Positions 10,342-21,228 of a stretch of DNA of 64,000 nt are shown piece by piece. This DNA is from Platanthera guangdongensis. Taxonomy: Eukaryota; Streptophyta; Magnoliopsida; Asparagales; Orchidaceae. The notes below the pieces were generated by a model. The model saw nothing but the letters and a program-made list of their open reading frames with translations, was not told where the DNA came from and ran no database searches. Within the stretch, counting starts at the first letter, position 1; the number at the start of each line of letters is the position of its first letter. The stretch spans positions 77,748,346 through 77,812,345 of the forward strand of contig CM077157.1 of assembly GCA_039583875.1 (NCBI GenBank), given 5' to 3'. Position numbers and translations under genes: made by a program.

Positions 10342-11368
10342 ATGTCGAAGCGTCCTTCGACGAGGCTAACTCCCCAGTCTGAGGGTGAGTCTTAAGGTGC
10401 GCAGAGCAATACGATGATGGAGAGTCTGCGACAGAGCAATGAGGCCTTGTCAAGGTAGATGGTGGATGTGCAGTCCCAAATCCAGTCTATGTTATCAATT
10501 ATTTCTGGGCTAGCTCCGAGAGTGCAGGACCCTGCTGTGGGTCTAGCTATCCCTGCCCCTCCTGCTCCTCTGGTGCCTCTTGTAGTGGTTCCACCAGAGT
10601 TGATTTTTATCTCTCAGTTTCAGCGACTCAGGCCTCCTACTTATGATGGAAAGGCAGACTTTATCGTCTTGGATGATTGGCTTATATCGATCGAAGAGAT
10701 GTTTTCATACTTTGGAGTTACTCACGATCAGAGAGTGTTGATCGCCGCCTACCAGCTCAAGGGTTTAGCAAAAAGTTGGTGGCTGAGAGAGAAGGAGAGC
10801 TTGAAAGAAAAATGCTCTTGGGAGTATTTTAAGGAGATGCTACTGGGAAAGTTTCTACCCTTAGTCGAGCGGGACCGCCTGACAAATGATTTCTTACATT
10901 TGAAGCAGAGATAGCTCACAGTTAGTGAGTATGAGATCGAGTTCAGTAAGTTGAGTCGGTTTGCCCCCGGCTTGGTAAGCTCCGAGGCGGATCAAATTAA
11001 AAGATTTCTGGGTGGTCTAAGAAGTGACATCCAGTAGCTAGCTGGTGCTTATGGAGCAGTGAGTTATACCAGTATGGTAGAAGCTGCCTTGAAAGTCGAG
11101 GCAATCGACAATGTTAAGAACAGAGGCCAGCAAATGAGAAAGGATAAGAGGAAATTTTTTGAAGGAAAGAGCCCTCAGGTGCCTGATGCTGCTTCAAGGA
11201 AGAAGACCAAAGAGGTTTGTAGCTTCTGTAGCCGTTCAGTCCACCCCTTTGAGAGATGTTTCAAGAGTATCAGAGCTCAGAAGAAGGAGCAGGTTCTTGC
11301 GATTAAGGTTGCTCCTAAGACGGACTTGGAATGTGCCTTGTTCAAGAAGAAGGGGCTTGATGTTGCCC
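10342..11368 (+). pseudogene. gag: Ty3-type gag of element B, broken by four stops and truncated
   Basis: The frame opens at ATG 10342 and is interrupted by TAA 10393-10395 and TAG at 10456-10458, 10912-10914 and 11035-11037. It is then cut at 11369 by a Sirevirus-like LTR. The Retrotrans_gag domain is clear: RLRPPTYDGKADF, the DDWLISIEEMF block, the KSWWLREKE block and GLRSDIQ near the third TAG. A degenerate knuckle, C-x2-C-x4-H-x4-C (CSFCSRSVHPFERC), follows near 11218-11260. Protease and polymerase are missing. The three TAGs fit CAG-to-TAG decay. It is clearly a Gag, but not in the same subfamily as C/E/F. Confidence 0.8.
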
Positions 11369-11658
11369 TGTTGGGTACATTGGAAAATGTGTACCAGATT
11401 TGGAGAAGCCTAACATAGCTCAATGATATTCATCAAGGTGTATTTGATGTTGTTTTGAGTTTATATGTGCAGGTTAAGAATATGCAGGAAAAGTTTCTAA
11501 GTCCATTAGTCGACACCAGAAGAAGTTGTGTCAACACTTGTGAAGACTTGTGTCGACACTTGAGAAAAGCTGTGTCGACACCTGGAGTCAATTGTGTCGA
11601 CACTTGGAGAAGTAGTGTCGACACAGAGGACTTGTGTCGACACACAGAAAGCTCAGTC
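11369..11658 (+). repeat. 5' fragment of a Sirevirus-like LTR (D'') with a GTGTCGACAC array
   Basis: It starts TGTTGGGTACATTGG, the same opening as the reverse complement of 17563. It follows that LTR through a GTATTTGATGT...GCAGGTTAAG segment into an array of GTGTCGACAC at about 11507-11645. It is inserted in the gag of B and is cut by the LTR of C at 11659. Its other end is not in the window. Confidence 0.8.
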
Positions 11659-13831
11659 TGTAACGCCCCGAAAATTGTATTTGAGTTGGTCGCGTAAAAA
11701 GGGATTTTTGGTGCCGGTATAGGGGTACACGACCTAGGACACGGGCATGTCCAAGGCCGTGCCTGGCTGGTATTTTGGCCGTTTTCATCCCGTGAAGGAC
11801 ACGGCTAGAAACACGGCTGAATGACACGGGGGGTCATTTGACACGGGTGTGTGCCTAACCGTGTCTGTACCCGTGTTCCTGAAAGTCGATTGAGTTCGAC
11901 GAAAAGTGTTCGGGAGGAACACGCCAGGCGACACGGGCTTGTCTGGAGGGCGTGTCCCCCTGCATTCGACGATTGCCGAACGACGCTCGATGATTGTCGA
12001 GTGACCCTCTGCGTTCGACGATCGACGATTGTCGAGTGACACGGGCGTGTTCATACCTGTGTCCCTACCCATGTTCAGTTGGGTCGTGTTCGTTGTCTTG
12101 GCGGTTATATGTGATACGTCCCATGGTCACGGGCGTGTTGAGGACCCGACACGGGCGTGTCTGGTGAGACACGGGCGTGTCTATGCCAGTGTGTCTTTTC
12201 TTCGTTTGACGATCGTGCCTCGATCAAGGCACACAGCTTGGAACACGGCCGTGTGCGAGGCCATGTTCGGCCCAGGTCAGGGGATTTTTGTGCAGATCTA
12301 AGCCGTTCATTTTCTTTAATTGAGATCCAATGGCACAGGTGGTTTACTGCTCTGTTAAGGCCGGGAATGGGGGAGTTAACTCTTCATTTTCTCCAAGCCA
12401 TTCTATTTCCAAGGAGTTAGAGAGAGGAGGAAGAAGGAGGAGGATTCCGGCTGCTGGCGGAGCATTGGAGCACCGTTTGGAGAACCGAGAGCGGATCCAT
12501 GGAAGAAATTCCATTGTAAAGACTTCTATCCATGTAGTTTTTCCATGGGACAAAAGCGGACTTCAAGGGTAACGATTCTCCACTTGAGCATGTGAAGCTC
12601 TTCCTTTCTGCATAGGGAATCCCGCTCCCGCGTGTGTGCGGTGAGTGCGTGGTGTTCCTTGGGGTTGAGTGAATAGTCCCCCTTGTGTAACATATAGAGT
12701 CCGGAATCGAAGTACGGGCATAGGCATTGTGTGTGAAGCCTACCCGGACATGTTGGTCTGGATCGGTGATGTTGCATTGGTTATGTTTTGCCGGAGAAGA
12801 CTCCGTGCTTTGGGTTTTTCGTGTTTCTACGCTGTATATTGCAGCAGGAATCCTTGGGGATTAACTCCAAGGTACACCCGGAAATCTGAGCGGAAACATG
12901 TTCTGCTAACTTGGCGGTCAGGGAACCGACCTTGAACATAACTGGGTTATGTGATTGTTTGGAAAATGTTAGGATCCGAGAGAAGCTTGGCTCGTGCGTA
13001 CGTCTTAATGTGAACTACGCGGTTGAGCAATGGACAAGTGGAATTGGACCTGGGCTATGTGGTTCAGTGCGAGAGATCTGGAAAGGGGACTGGCCGTTGG
13101 CATAGTCGGGAGCCTTAGACTAGACAGGGTCAGGAAGGCTAAAATGCTCATGTAGTTTCCATCCTGGGGGTGGTGGTGAAGACGCTGAAGTGTCAGGATT
13201 CACCGTTAATGTGCCCTGAGTGCATGAGGTGTTTGGCCGTGCGAGCCTACACCTGTGGCGAAGTATGTTTTTTTTAAATAGTTGTTTAGCTGGGCTAATG
13301 ATATGTATGGAAGGAGCACCGCCATCCCGAGAAAGGGACGGGGTCGTTATAATTTGGTCGTCTTTGGCTGACCGTTGCTTTGTTTACCACCGTGCGGTGG
13401 AATGTTGCTTGCAGATGCTGCGGAGCCGAGTGCTAGATAGCGGGCTGGAGCAAATGTTGATGTGCTAGCCCTCGAATGCCATAAAGAATAGTTATTTTTA
13501 TTTTGTCATGTGTGGCCGGCCTGTGAGCCGATGTATGTAAGACATTATTTTGTTAAGTGAACATTTGTAAGACCATAAGGCCGTGTACCCTTTTCAGTGT
13601 ATTTGGGTTTCATTCCTGTTGTTTGGATGTGGACATTCATGATTATGGATTTAAGATTTAGGTTCTTTCAACTATTTAAAAGCTTCCGCTAGAATGCTCT
13701 GTGTAGGACGAGTAGTCTTAATTGGAATGTTTGAATATTCTTATGTAACCCTTCCGATTGTCTGTGGTATATGGCGTTGGCTTCCAGCTTGAGCTTATAT
13801 TATACGCCATGTGACGGATGGGGGTGTTACA
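11659..13831 (+). repeat. 5' LTR of element C
   Basis: It starts TGTAACGCCCCG and ends GGGGGTGTTACA, 2173 bp; primer site three bases later. The first ~600 bp hold many ACACGGGCGTGT-type palindromes and CGACGATCGTCGA-type repeats (11730-12270). A coding-like exon lies at 12545-12568. No clear TATA box was found between the array and that exon. Confidence 0.85.
12545..12568 (+). CDS. gag: Predicted exon 1 of gag (element C), inside the LTR
   Basis: ATG plus seven codons (MGQKRTSR) ends at AGG|GTAACG, a GT donor at 12569. Joining to the acceptor TTTTATAG|GCA at 14055/14056 keeps the gag frame (intron of 1487 nt). E and F have the same exon at the same relative place (MAPKRNSR, MAPKRNAR) with the same GTAACG donor. 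Without splicing, gag has no start codon here: an in-frame TAG directly precedes its first conserved codon. Splicing is inferred, not shown. Confidence 0.6.
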
Positions 13832-13834
13832 ATT

Positions 13835-13844
13835 TGGTATCAGA
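13835..13844 (+). other. Primer-binding site of element C (tRNA-iMet type)
   Basis: TGGTATCAGA lies three bases after the LTR end. The match to the initiator tRNA-Met complement stops after ten bases. Confidence 0.75.
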
Positions 13845-14055
13845 CTTCTGGTTATGGTCAGGCTTAACTGAATTCGTGGGCAAATTCTTTTAAGGGGTGG
13901 TGAGCACATGTGTGCGTCATCGTTATAACATCAAAAAGAACCCATGAATGTCCACTTAGGAATGAAAAATACACTTGTTTTGTGGAATCTGAGTGTTCCA
14001 ATGATTGTTTTTAGCAATTTGGTTGTCGTCTAATCGTGTGTCTTTGCTTTTATAG

Positions 14056-15199
14056 GCAGCTAGGAGTGGTGCTGGTCAATCAGAGCATCCGCAGTCAGCG
14101 GAAAGTGGTGCACCGAGAGACATGCCTACTACACCTCCTTCAGCGAAAACCATCAGGATGGTGGCTGAAGCCGTATTTGCGATGATTAATGCCCAACCTG
14201 TAGGGAAAATGCATCACACACCTCCTGCGAATGAGCAAGAACCGGTTAGGGAGGCAGAGTTGAGAGTGGTGGAGCGCGCTGCAGTTGATATGGTAGAGCC
14301 GAGGAGAGCTACGGAGAAGCAGCTTAGGCATGTAATGGGATTTCATCCTCCAGTATTTGACGGGACTGGAACGCCAGCTCAAGCTGATGACTGGCTCTCT
14401 ATGATAAAGAGGGTTTTGACAGCCACATTAACTGAGGAGTGGCAGAAGACCACCAGAGCGACCTTTCTTTTGGCGGGTGAAGCGAGGATGTGGTGGGATG
14501 AGTTGGAGTTTCATCTTCTAGTGGGAAGGAAACTTGCTGATGTGCCGATGGAGGAATTCTCTAGACTATTCTTTGTCAGATACCTACCCTCTGCTCAGAA
14601 GTTGGAGATGGAGAATCAGTATCTTGGGTTGACTCAGGGAGCCAGAAGCGTGGACGAGTATCTCCATGAGTTCACACAGTTTGGTCGGTATGCTGGGGCT
14701 ATGTTTACGGAAGAGGAAAGGAAGACCAACCGATTTTATGAGGGTCTTCGTGGTGTCCTACAGTTACTCCTTGCTGGGCCTAAGGCACAGGGCTTCCTAG
14801 CTATGGTCAACTCGGCCCGGTCTTTGGAAAAGGTTGCGAAGAGGGTGCAAAAGAAGAAGGACTCAGGAGAAAAGAAGGTAGAGTTCAAAGTGCCTAGTAC
14901 AAAGTCAGGATTCCGTAGATGGAACAAGAAGAAGAGGACTTCGAAATAAGCCCCTTCGGCTGGCGCATCGGGGGCAACCACAAGACGAGTCCCAGGAGCT
15001 TGCTACAACTGTGGGAAGACGGGGAATTTTGCTTGTGAGTGTTGGAGCGGACGTTCAAAGTCCGAGAGGAAGTCTGGAGCGACAAATAAGGAGAAAGGGA
15101 AGACGGTGGAGTCAACCGCGTCCCATCATGCTCCAGCCCAGCCTAAAGTTTACAACCTTGGCCTGCAAGAGGCCATAAAGTAAGCGGACGTGGTGACAG
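14056..15199 (+). pseudogene. gag: Ty3-type gag of element C (predicted exon 2), two stops
   Basis: The conserved frame begins right after TATAG at 14055 (A-A-R-S-G...); the first ATG is only at 14122. The Gag core is intact (FHPPVFDGTGTPAQADDWLS, then ARMWWDELEFHL, ERKTNRFYEGLR). TAA at 14947-14949 and TAA at 15181-15183 break it; element F has CAA at the latter codon. The knuckle CYNCGKTGNFACEC has lost its His (Asn instead), so it is unlikely to bind zinc normally. It ends at VVT before a predicted short intron. Confidence 0.8.
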
Positions 15200-15276
15200 A
15201 TATGAGTTAAATTACAGTGGTTTAACTTTTATAGTTGTTACCTTCGTATTTGTTAGCTTACTTTCGTTGGTGCTAG
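15200..15276 (+). other. Intron-like gap between gag and protease of element C
   Basis: It has the same position and size (77 nt) as in E, F and G, and its acceptor GGTGCTAG joins gag to protease in phase. The donor reads ACAG|ATATGA, so the canonical GT is missing here as in F. Confidence 0.45.
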
Positions 15277-15437
15277 ACTTTGTGTTGATCTTTGAGTTTC
15301 CGGCAAGAGCCCTGTTTGATACGGGAGCATCACATTCCTTCTTGTCCGAAAAATTCATATCGCGCATCGGGGTTCCGTCCTCGATGGAAAAAGACAAATT
15401 GGATGTGTTGTTGCCCAATGGGTGCTCAATGCGCGCG
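15277..15437 (+). pseudogene. pol: Aspartic protease start of element C, truncated
   Basis: It carries the active-site motif [10 protein letters not shown] and the following SRIGVPSSM block, collinear with 28490 onwards in F. It stops at 15437, where the LTR D' begins. Confidence 0.8.
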
Positions 15438-15696
15438 TGAAAGAAATTGTACCTAATCACCTAGAGGGGGGGGGGGGAGTGAATAGGTGACTAAATCTTT
15501 TTAGACTTTTTAGGCAGATTACAGATTATATCACAGAGTTATAATTACTTCTTCACAGAAAGCAATCAGCAATCACAGAATCAAACATGCACACAGTGAA
15601 CACACAGATTTATAGTGGTTCCCCAAGGTTTGGGTACATCCACTTTACCCCTTCGCCTATCTAGTAGTGTACTAGATTCGGCCAAACTCCACCACT

Positions 15697-15925
15697 ATCT
15701 CAGATCCTCAGATCTTACACTCAGAACCCCAAATGGTTCCTACAGCTCAGGCCCAAGGCCCTACAACTCAGTCTTCTCCAAAGACCTACACTCAGCCATA
15801 AGGCCTACACTCAGCCACAACAGGCCTACACTCAGAGATATGGATCTCCTACACTCAGGCACACAGGCCCTACCACTCAGCCTTTATAATTACAGGCTTA
15901 CAACTCAGATCCCTAAGGATCCTAC
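15697..15925. repeat. Array of ten small stem-loops with covarying stems (LTR D')
   Basis: The frame CTCA-[stem]-loop-[stem']-(C/T)TACA repeats ten times. Stems read on the plus strand: AGATC-ctca-GATCT, GAACC-ccaaat-GGTTC, GGCC-caa-GGCC, GTCTT-ctcca-AAGAC, GCC-ataa-GGC, GCC-acaaca-GGC, GAGAT-atgg-ATCTC, GGC-acacag-GCC, GCCT-ttataattac-AGGC, GATCC-ctaa-GGATC. Every unit is self-complementary although the stem bases differ. The array lies about 390-610 nt downstream of the LTR's TATA box, so it would be transcribed. Confidence 0.9.
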
Positions 15926-16310
15926 AAAAAATATAGAATACAAAGTATATACCTACAACTCAGAAAAAGAGAGATGAGTTGACAGGTTCTTGATGAGTTC
16001 TTGGAAGAACTCTGCTGAGATCAACCTCACTTGGCTTTCTTCAAAGCTTCTTAAATGTAGAACACAATAGGATTGATTCTCTACAGCTGATCTTCAATCA
16101 CTGCAACTTAAGATTCAGAACTAGGTCTGAACCCTTCTTCACAGCCTAGTTCCAACGGCTGTCTTCTTGGAAGGAGCTCTCTCTCTCCAACTTCTTAGAT
16201 CCTCACTTGATTCTTCAATGAATAGCTAGATGTTCTTCTTTGATTGTTGATCTCTTATTGTTAATCTATACAACTACTTTTCTGTTGACAAAATAAGCCT
16301 TTATATAGGC

Positions 16311-16317
16311 CTTCTTC
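16311..16317 (-). promoter_or_regulatory. TATA box of LTR D'
   Basis: GGCCTATATAAAGGC on the minus strand, directly downstream (LTR sense) of the GTGTCGACAC array. Confidence 0.7.
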
Positions 16318-16463
16318 ATGGTGACCGGCTGATCCGGTTCCTAACAACTTTCTGGCAACTCTGACAGTTGCAGTAGACCGGCTGGAATGGCAGCTGTCAT
16401 GTCATCCAGTCAATTCTTGAAATATCTATAACTGTCTGGAAGTGTCGAGACAATCTGTCTTTA

Positions 16464-17425
16464 AGTGTCGACACTTATAGAGCAAGTGTCGACACAAGTA
16501 GACTAAGTGTCGACACTAGCCTTCAAGGTATCGACACAACTCCTTGTGTTGTAGAATTTATATCTCGACACTGCTTCTTCAATATGTGTCGACACAGAAA
16601 TTGTGTGTCGACACAACTCCTTGTTCTTCAGTACTCAGTTGAATTCTTGTAAGTGTCGACAAAACTCCTTTGTGTCGACACATCTTCATGTGTTGAACTT
16701 GTTCAGTGTCGACACATCTTCTTGGTGTCGACACATGTCTTCTGTGTTGATACTTGCTGAGTGTCGACACATCTCCTTGTGTCGACACATTCTTCTTCTG
16801 TTGAGACTTTGGCTGAGTGTCGACACATCTCCTTTGTGTCGACACTTGTACTTAGAATTTTTGTTGAACTTTGCTGAGTGTCGACACAGCCTCCTAGTGT
16901 CGACACTTTCTTCATGTATTGAGTCTTCTGCTGTGTGTCGACACATTCTTCATTGTGTTGGCACTTACTTCATGTGTTGAGTCTTCTGCTGTGTGTCGAC
17001 TCATTCTTCATTGTGTTGACACTTTCTTCATGTGTTGAGTCTTCTGCTGTGTGTCGACACATTCTTCATTGTGTCGACACATATACTTAGACTCTGTTGA
17101 ATTTGCTGAGTGTCGACACAGCCTCCAAGTGTCGACACTTTCTGATGTAGACACAGTTCCTCTGGGTGTCGACACTGCTTCTAAGTGTCGACACTTCTTC
17201 ACTGGACATTTCTTCATTGAGTGTCGACACAGCCTTCATGTGTCGACACTTTCTGTCTGGTGTCGACTCTGCATCCCTGGTGTCGACACAATTACTCCAA
17301 GTGTCGACACTGCTTGTCTGGGTGTCAACACAAGTCTTCTTAAGTGTCGACACTTTTCTTCTGGGTGTGGACACATTTACTTCTTAAGTGTCGACACTTT
17401 CCTTCTGGGTGTCGACACATGGACT
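16464..17425. repeat. About 31 TGTCGAC palindromes (GTGTCGACAC array) in LTR D'
   Basis: Roughly 31 copies of TGTCGAC, mostly in full GTGTCGACAC form, at irregular 20-45 bp spacing. Spacers share short C/T-rich words (CTTCTTCATGTG, TTGAGTCTTCTGC). It fills the LTR's presumed U3. Not a CRISPR array: spacers are related and lengths vary. Confidence 0.9.
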
Positions 17426-17563
17426 TAGAAACTTTTCATCTTTCCCTGCAAATACTTAACCTGCACAAGGCAACTCAAAATACATCAAATACATTTTGAT
17501 GTATATCATTGAGTAGGGTGAGGCTTCTTCAAATCAGGTACATTTAAACCAATGTACCCAACA

Positions 17564-17868
17564 ATCTCCCCCTATTTGGTGAAGTCATAACCCTTAGTCA
17601 ATGATATACACCATACATAACAAAATTACAGTATGATGTAAAACAGGATTATGCAATTAAGGAAAGTACATAAACATATATTAAACAAAACATGTGAACA
17701 CAGATATCTCAAAACAATTATGTAATAGATTTATCACACATCATATTGTTCTAACAACTTTGTCATATTCATTATACAAAAGTTTACAGAGTGTTTAAAA
17801 TCAAAAGATTACAACTGTAAACTAAAGATAATTCTATTCTATTTTTGCACAGCCTCCTTGATAACTAT
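17564..17868 (-). mobile_element. Stub of D' internal region with polypurine tract
   Basis: 17564-17579 is the polypurine tract (minus strand AAATAGGGGGAGAT). The rest is AT-rich, non-coding, similar in style to 55744-55912 of element H, and is cut at 17869 by the LTR of E. Confidence 0.7.
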
Positions 17869-20151
17869 TGTAACACCCCCTATCCGTCACATAGCATAAA
17901 GCAGTAGGTCCGGCCGGGGCCCGACGCCGTATGCCACAGACAGACCGGGTGGTTACTTATGGAAACCATCCAACCAATCTCAACATCCTACACAAAGCAT
18001 TCTAGCAGAAGCAGTTTAAAAAAAGGTTGTAAACAAGAACCCAGCATCAAAGCACGAATGTCCACTAATATAAAATAGGAATGTTATACAAAAATACCTA
18101 AAACAAGCCTTAAGGCCTTACAAAATGTTTCACTTGAATATTACATGTTTTACAAACCACGGCACGCATGCCGGTCATACATGAATAAAACAGTAAACAT
18201 TTCCATTTGGGCCTTCGAGGGCCGGCTTCACAAAAAGGGCTTTAGCCCGCTATTGACCGCTTGGTCCAGCTGCACCTGCAAGAAACAAACCACCGCACGG
18301 TGGCAAAACAAGGCAACGGTCAGCTATGCTGACCAAATTATAACGATCCCGCCCCCAACTCGGGGCGGCGATGCTCCTTCCCTGCATTTCATTAGCATAA
18401 GCGAGCAATGTATATATATATAGCCATTTCATCACAGACGTTGGCTCGCACGGCCACACGCCCCGTGCTCTCAGGGCACATTCTCAGTGAACCGTTCGAT
18501 GTCACGTCAATTAAAGCCATAGATATTCCGGACTCACCACCGCCACTTGTCTTCCTGGCCTGGGTCACGACAATTTAAGCCATTGACCGCCGAATACCCT
18601 ACTCTATGCCAATGGTAAGTGCCACGTGCCTTTAGGTCTCTTTAACAGAACGACATAGAACGGGTACGGTTCCATCTAACCCGTGCTCACATCGCAACGA
18701 CAATTTAAGCCATTTGCGCGGGTCAAACTTCCGCCGAGTCCCATTTCCATCACAAGTCACATAACCCGGTTATGTTCAAGTTGGCTCTCAAGCCACCAAG
18801 TTGGCAAGATCTCGTATCCGCCCAGTTTTCCGGGTGCACCTTTGGGTTAGTCCCCAAGGCTCCCTGCTGCAATCTACCGCGTAGAAAACCCGAAAAACAA
18901 CCAATAGCACGGAGTCTTCTCCGACATTATGCAATGCAACATCACCGATCCAGACCAACATGTCCGGGTAGGCTTCACACATCATGCCTGTGTCCGTTCT
19001 CGCTTACGAACTCTAAACAACGGGGACTTCACATATCTACCCGAAGGAACGCCTCCAACTCTCCGCAAACTCGCGAGAGCGGGCTTCCTATGCTAAGAAA
19101 GAGAGCTACTCATGCTCAAGATGAGGATCGTTACCCTTGAGTTCCTCTTTGGCGCCATTGAAAAGTAATCGGATGGAAATAACCGCACTAGCATTGCCTC
19201 CGTGGATCCGGAGTCGGCTTGCGATTCGGAGCTCCGAAGCTCCTCCAATGGCGGATCTAGCTCCTTCTTCCTCCCTTGGCTCTCCTCTCTCTCCAAGGAT
19301 TTAGAAAGATGATAAGGTATGAAAAGTGAGGGTTTTCCAAGTCCACTCACGGGTATATCCCTTCAGGAACAACCCCCAGCCGTTGGATCTTCAGTTAAAG
19401 AAATGAACAGCTTCGATTCGGGGCTGAAATGCCCAATCTGGACCGAACACGGCCTGGCACACGCCCGTGTCCAGGGCTGTGTGCCGCATTCGCCGTGAAA
19501 ATCGAATCGCCTGGAACCTCACACGGGTATCAAACACGCCCGTGTTCGAGCTGACACGCCCGTGTTCCACCTCACACGGCCGTGTGGTCGGCCGTGTACC
19601 CCATGATTTTTCCCCATTTTTAACCGGAGCACTGCACGGGTTCTAGTACATGCCCGTGTCCTTGCCCGTGTCACCTTGACACGCCTGGGCCCTAGGCCGT
19701 GTACACGGGACACTTCGTCGAGTGAAGATCGACGATTTGATGACACGGCCTTGGACACGCCCGTGTCCTAGGCCGTGTGCCTTGCCTCGACGATCGTCGA
19801 GGGAATCTCGACGACTCCCCGGGACGATCGTCGACACGGGTCGACACGCCCTGCGACACGCCCGTGTCGCAGGCTGTGTGCCCACTCTCGACGAATCGTC
19901 GAGTAAATCTCGACGACTTCGTGGCTAAGTGTCGACACGGGTCGACACGCCCTGCGACACGCCCGTGTCGCAGTCCGTGTGCCCACTCTCGACGAATCGT
20001 CGAGTAAATCTCGACGTCTTCGCGGCTAAGTGTCGACACACGCTTGACACGCCCTGGGACACGCCCGTGTCCCAGGCCGTGTGCCTGCTGCCAGAACCCA
20101 AACTGGCCCAAAACGTCCCCCTTTTGCTCCTTTGAGTTTCGGGGCGTTACA
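17869..20151 (-). repeat. 3' LTR of element E
   Basis: Minus strand TGTAACGCCCCG... to ...GGGGGTGTTACA, 2283 bp. It contains CACGGGCGTG-type hairpins and TCGACGA/TCGTCGA repeats at about 19440-20090. It also carries a copy of the predicted gag exon 1 at 19135-19158 (MAPKRNSR) followed by the GTAACG donor. Confidence 0.9.
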
Positions 20152-21213
20152 ACTCTCCCCCTCTTAAAAGAATTTCGCCCACGAAATTAAATAAAGGAAA
20201 GACATGTACAAAACCAAAATTTGTACCGGAGCGGAACAACTCCGGATATTCGTCAAGCATAGTCTGCTCTCGCTCCCAAGAGAGCTCCTCACGACCGCAA
20301 TTGTCCCACCGGACCTTGACCATCCTGATCTCTTTATTGCGTAGCCGCTTGACCTCCGAGTCCTCGATCCGCACGGGCTTGACCTTTGTCGTTAACCCAC
20401 TATCCACCGACACTTGATCAACAGCGATCACTTGCGTGGGCTCTTGCACCGCCTTCCGAAGCACCGAAATGTGGAATACATCATGTAAACCACTAAGCTC
20501 CACTGAAAGCTTCAACCTATAGGCCGCTTCACAACTCGCTCCAGAACCTCAAACGGTCCAAGGTACCTCGGGCTTAGCTTTTTCAATCGCCGCACCCGCG
20601 AGACACCCTTGAACGTCTTGATCTTTAAGTATACATAATCGCCCACAGCAAACTCCACGTTCCTGTGCTTGGCATTATAGTACTTTGCTTGCCGATCCTG
20701 AGCGATAAGCAACCTCTCCCGAACGGTTCTCACCAAAGAAGTAGCATCCTCCACTTCCGATCGCTTATACAACTTTGACTCACCCGTTTCTAACCAAGAC
20801 AACGGCGTCCGACACTTCCTACCATATAGGGCCTCGAAAGGCGCCATCTGAATACTCGCTTGGTAGCTGTTGTTGTATGCGAACTCCACCAAATAAAGGT
20901 GGTCTTCCCATTGCTTTCCGAAATCCAAGACACACATGCGAAGCATGTATTCCATAGTTCGGTTGACCCTCTCGGTCTGCCCATCCGTTTGCGGATGGAA
21001 GGCTGTGCTGAATTTCAACTTTGTTCCCAACATTTGTTGCACCATCCTCCAATCATTGGACGTGAACCGCCCATCTCGGTCACTCACAATGCTGCGGGGC
21101 ACACCATGAAGCCGTACTATGTTATCTACATAGAGCTTTGCCAACTTCTCCACCGGATCATCCTTCCTATGCGGAATAAAATGCGACACTTTCGTTAAAC
21201 GATCAACAACCAC
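20147..21213 (-). pseudogene. pol: Element E integrase core and chromodomain-like C-terminus
   Basis: From 21213 the integrase core reads [18 protein letters not shown], then [13 protein letters not shown] and [17 protein letters not shown], giving the D-D-E catalytic triad apart from the first Asp region split by the upstream stop. A one-base loss near 20534 shifts the frame. The second part (20515-20147) carries HDVFHISVLRKAV and the VKVRWDNCGREELSWERE block, a chromodomain-type tail of chromoviruses that in this family targets integration to chromatin. It runs into the polypurine tract. Confidence 0.85.
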
Positions 21214-21228
21214 CCAAATGGCATCGTT

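Larger units (their letters stand above)
11659..15437 (+). mobile_element. Element C: Ty3 chromovirus-like element, 5' part
   Basis: LTR 11659-13831, primer site 13835-13844, leader, gag and the first ~50 codons of protease, then truncation by LTR D' at 15438. It is related to E and F in protein and layout, but its LTR is clearly diverged from theirs. No second LTR is present. Confidence 0.8.
15438..17563 (-). repeat. LTR of Sirevirus-like element D' (3' LTR)
   Basis: Read on the minus strand it starts TGTTGGGTACATTGG at 17563 and ends ATTTCTTTCA at 15438 (2126 bp). A polypurine tract, AAATAGGGGGAGAT, lies just upstream. In order it holds a GTGTCGACAC array (17425-16464), a TATA box (16311-16317), an array of small stem-loops (15925-15697), a conserved GTGG...CCAC stem at about 15617-15645 and the CACCTAGAGGGGG region (12-G run at 15466-15477). 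It is inserted in the protease of C. The flank GCGCG (15433-15437) may be its target duplication, but the other end is lost. Confidence 0.8.

Noticed and set aside
16464..17425. CRISPR-like alternation of GTGTCGACAC and spacers
   Set aside because: The repeat is a 10-bp palindrome, spacer lengths vary and spacers resemble each other; the context is a plant LTR.
18145..18423. Conserved ORF in LTRs of E (also 34782-35201)
   Set aside because: Present only as LTR copies, no domain, no consistent start; treated as chance.
19692..20111. Arg/His-rich ORFs (HGRVAGRV units) in the LTRs of E and F on both strands
   Set aside because: They are translations of the CACGGGCGTG hairpin arrays and appear in several frames and strands at once.
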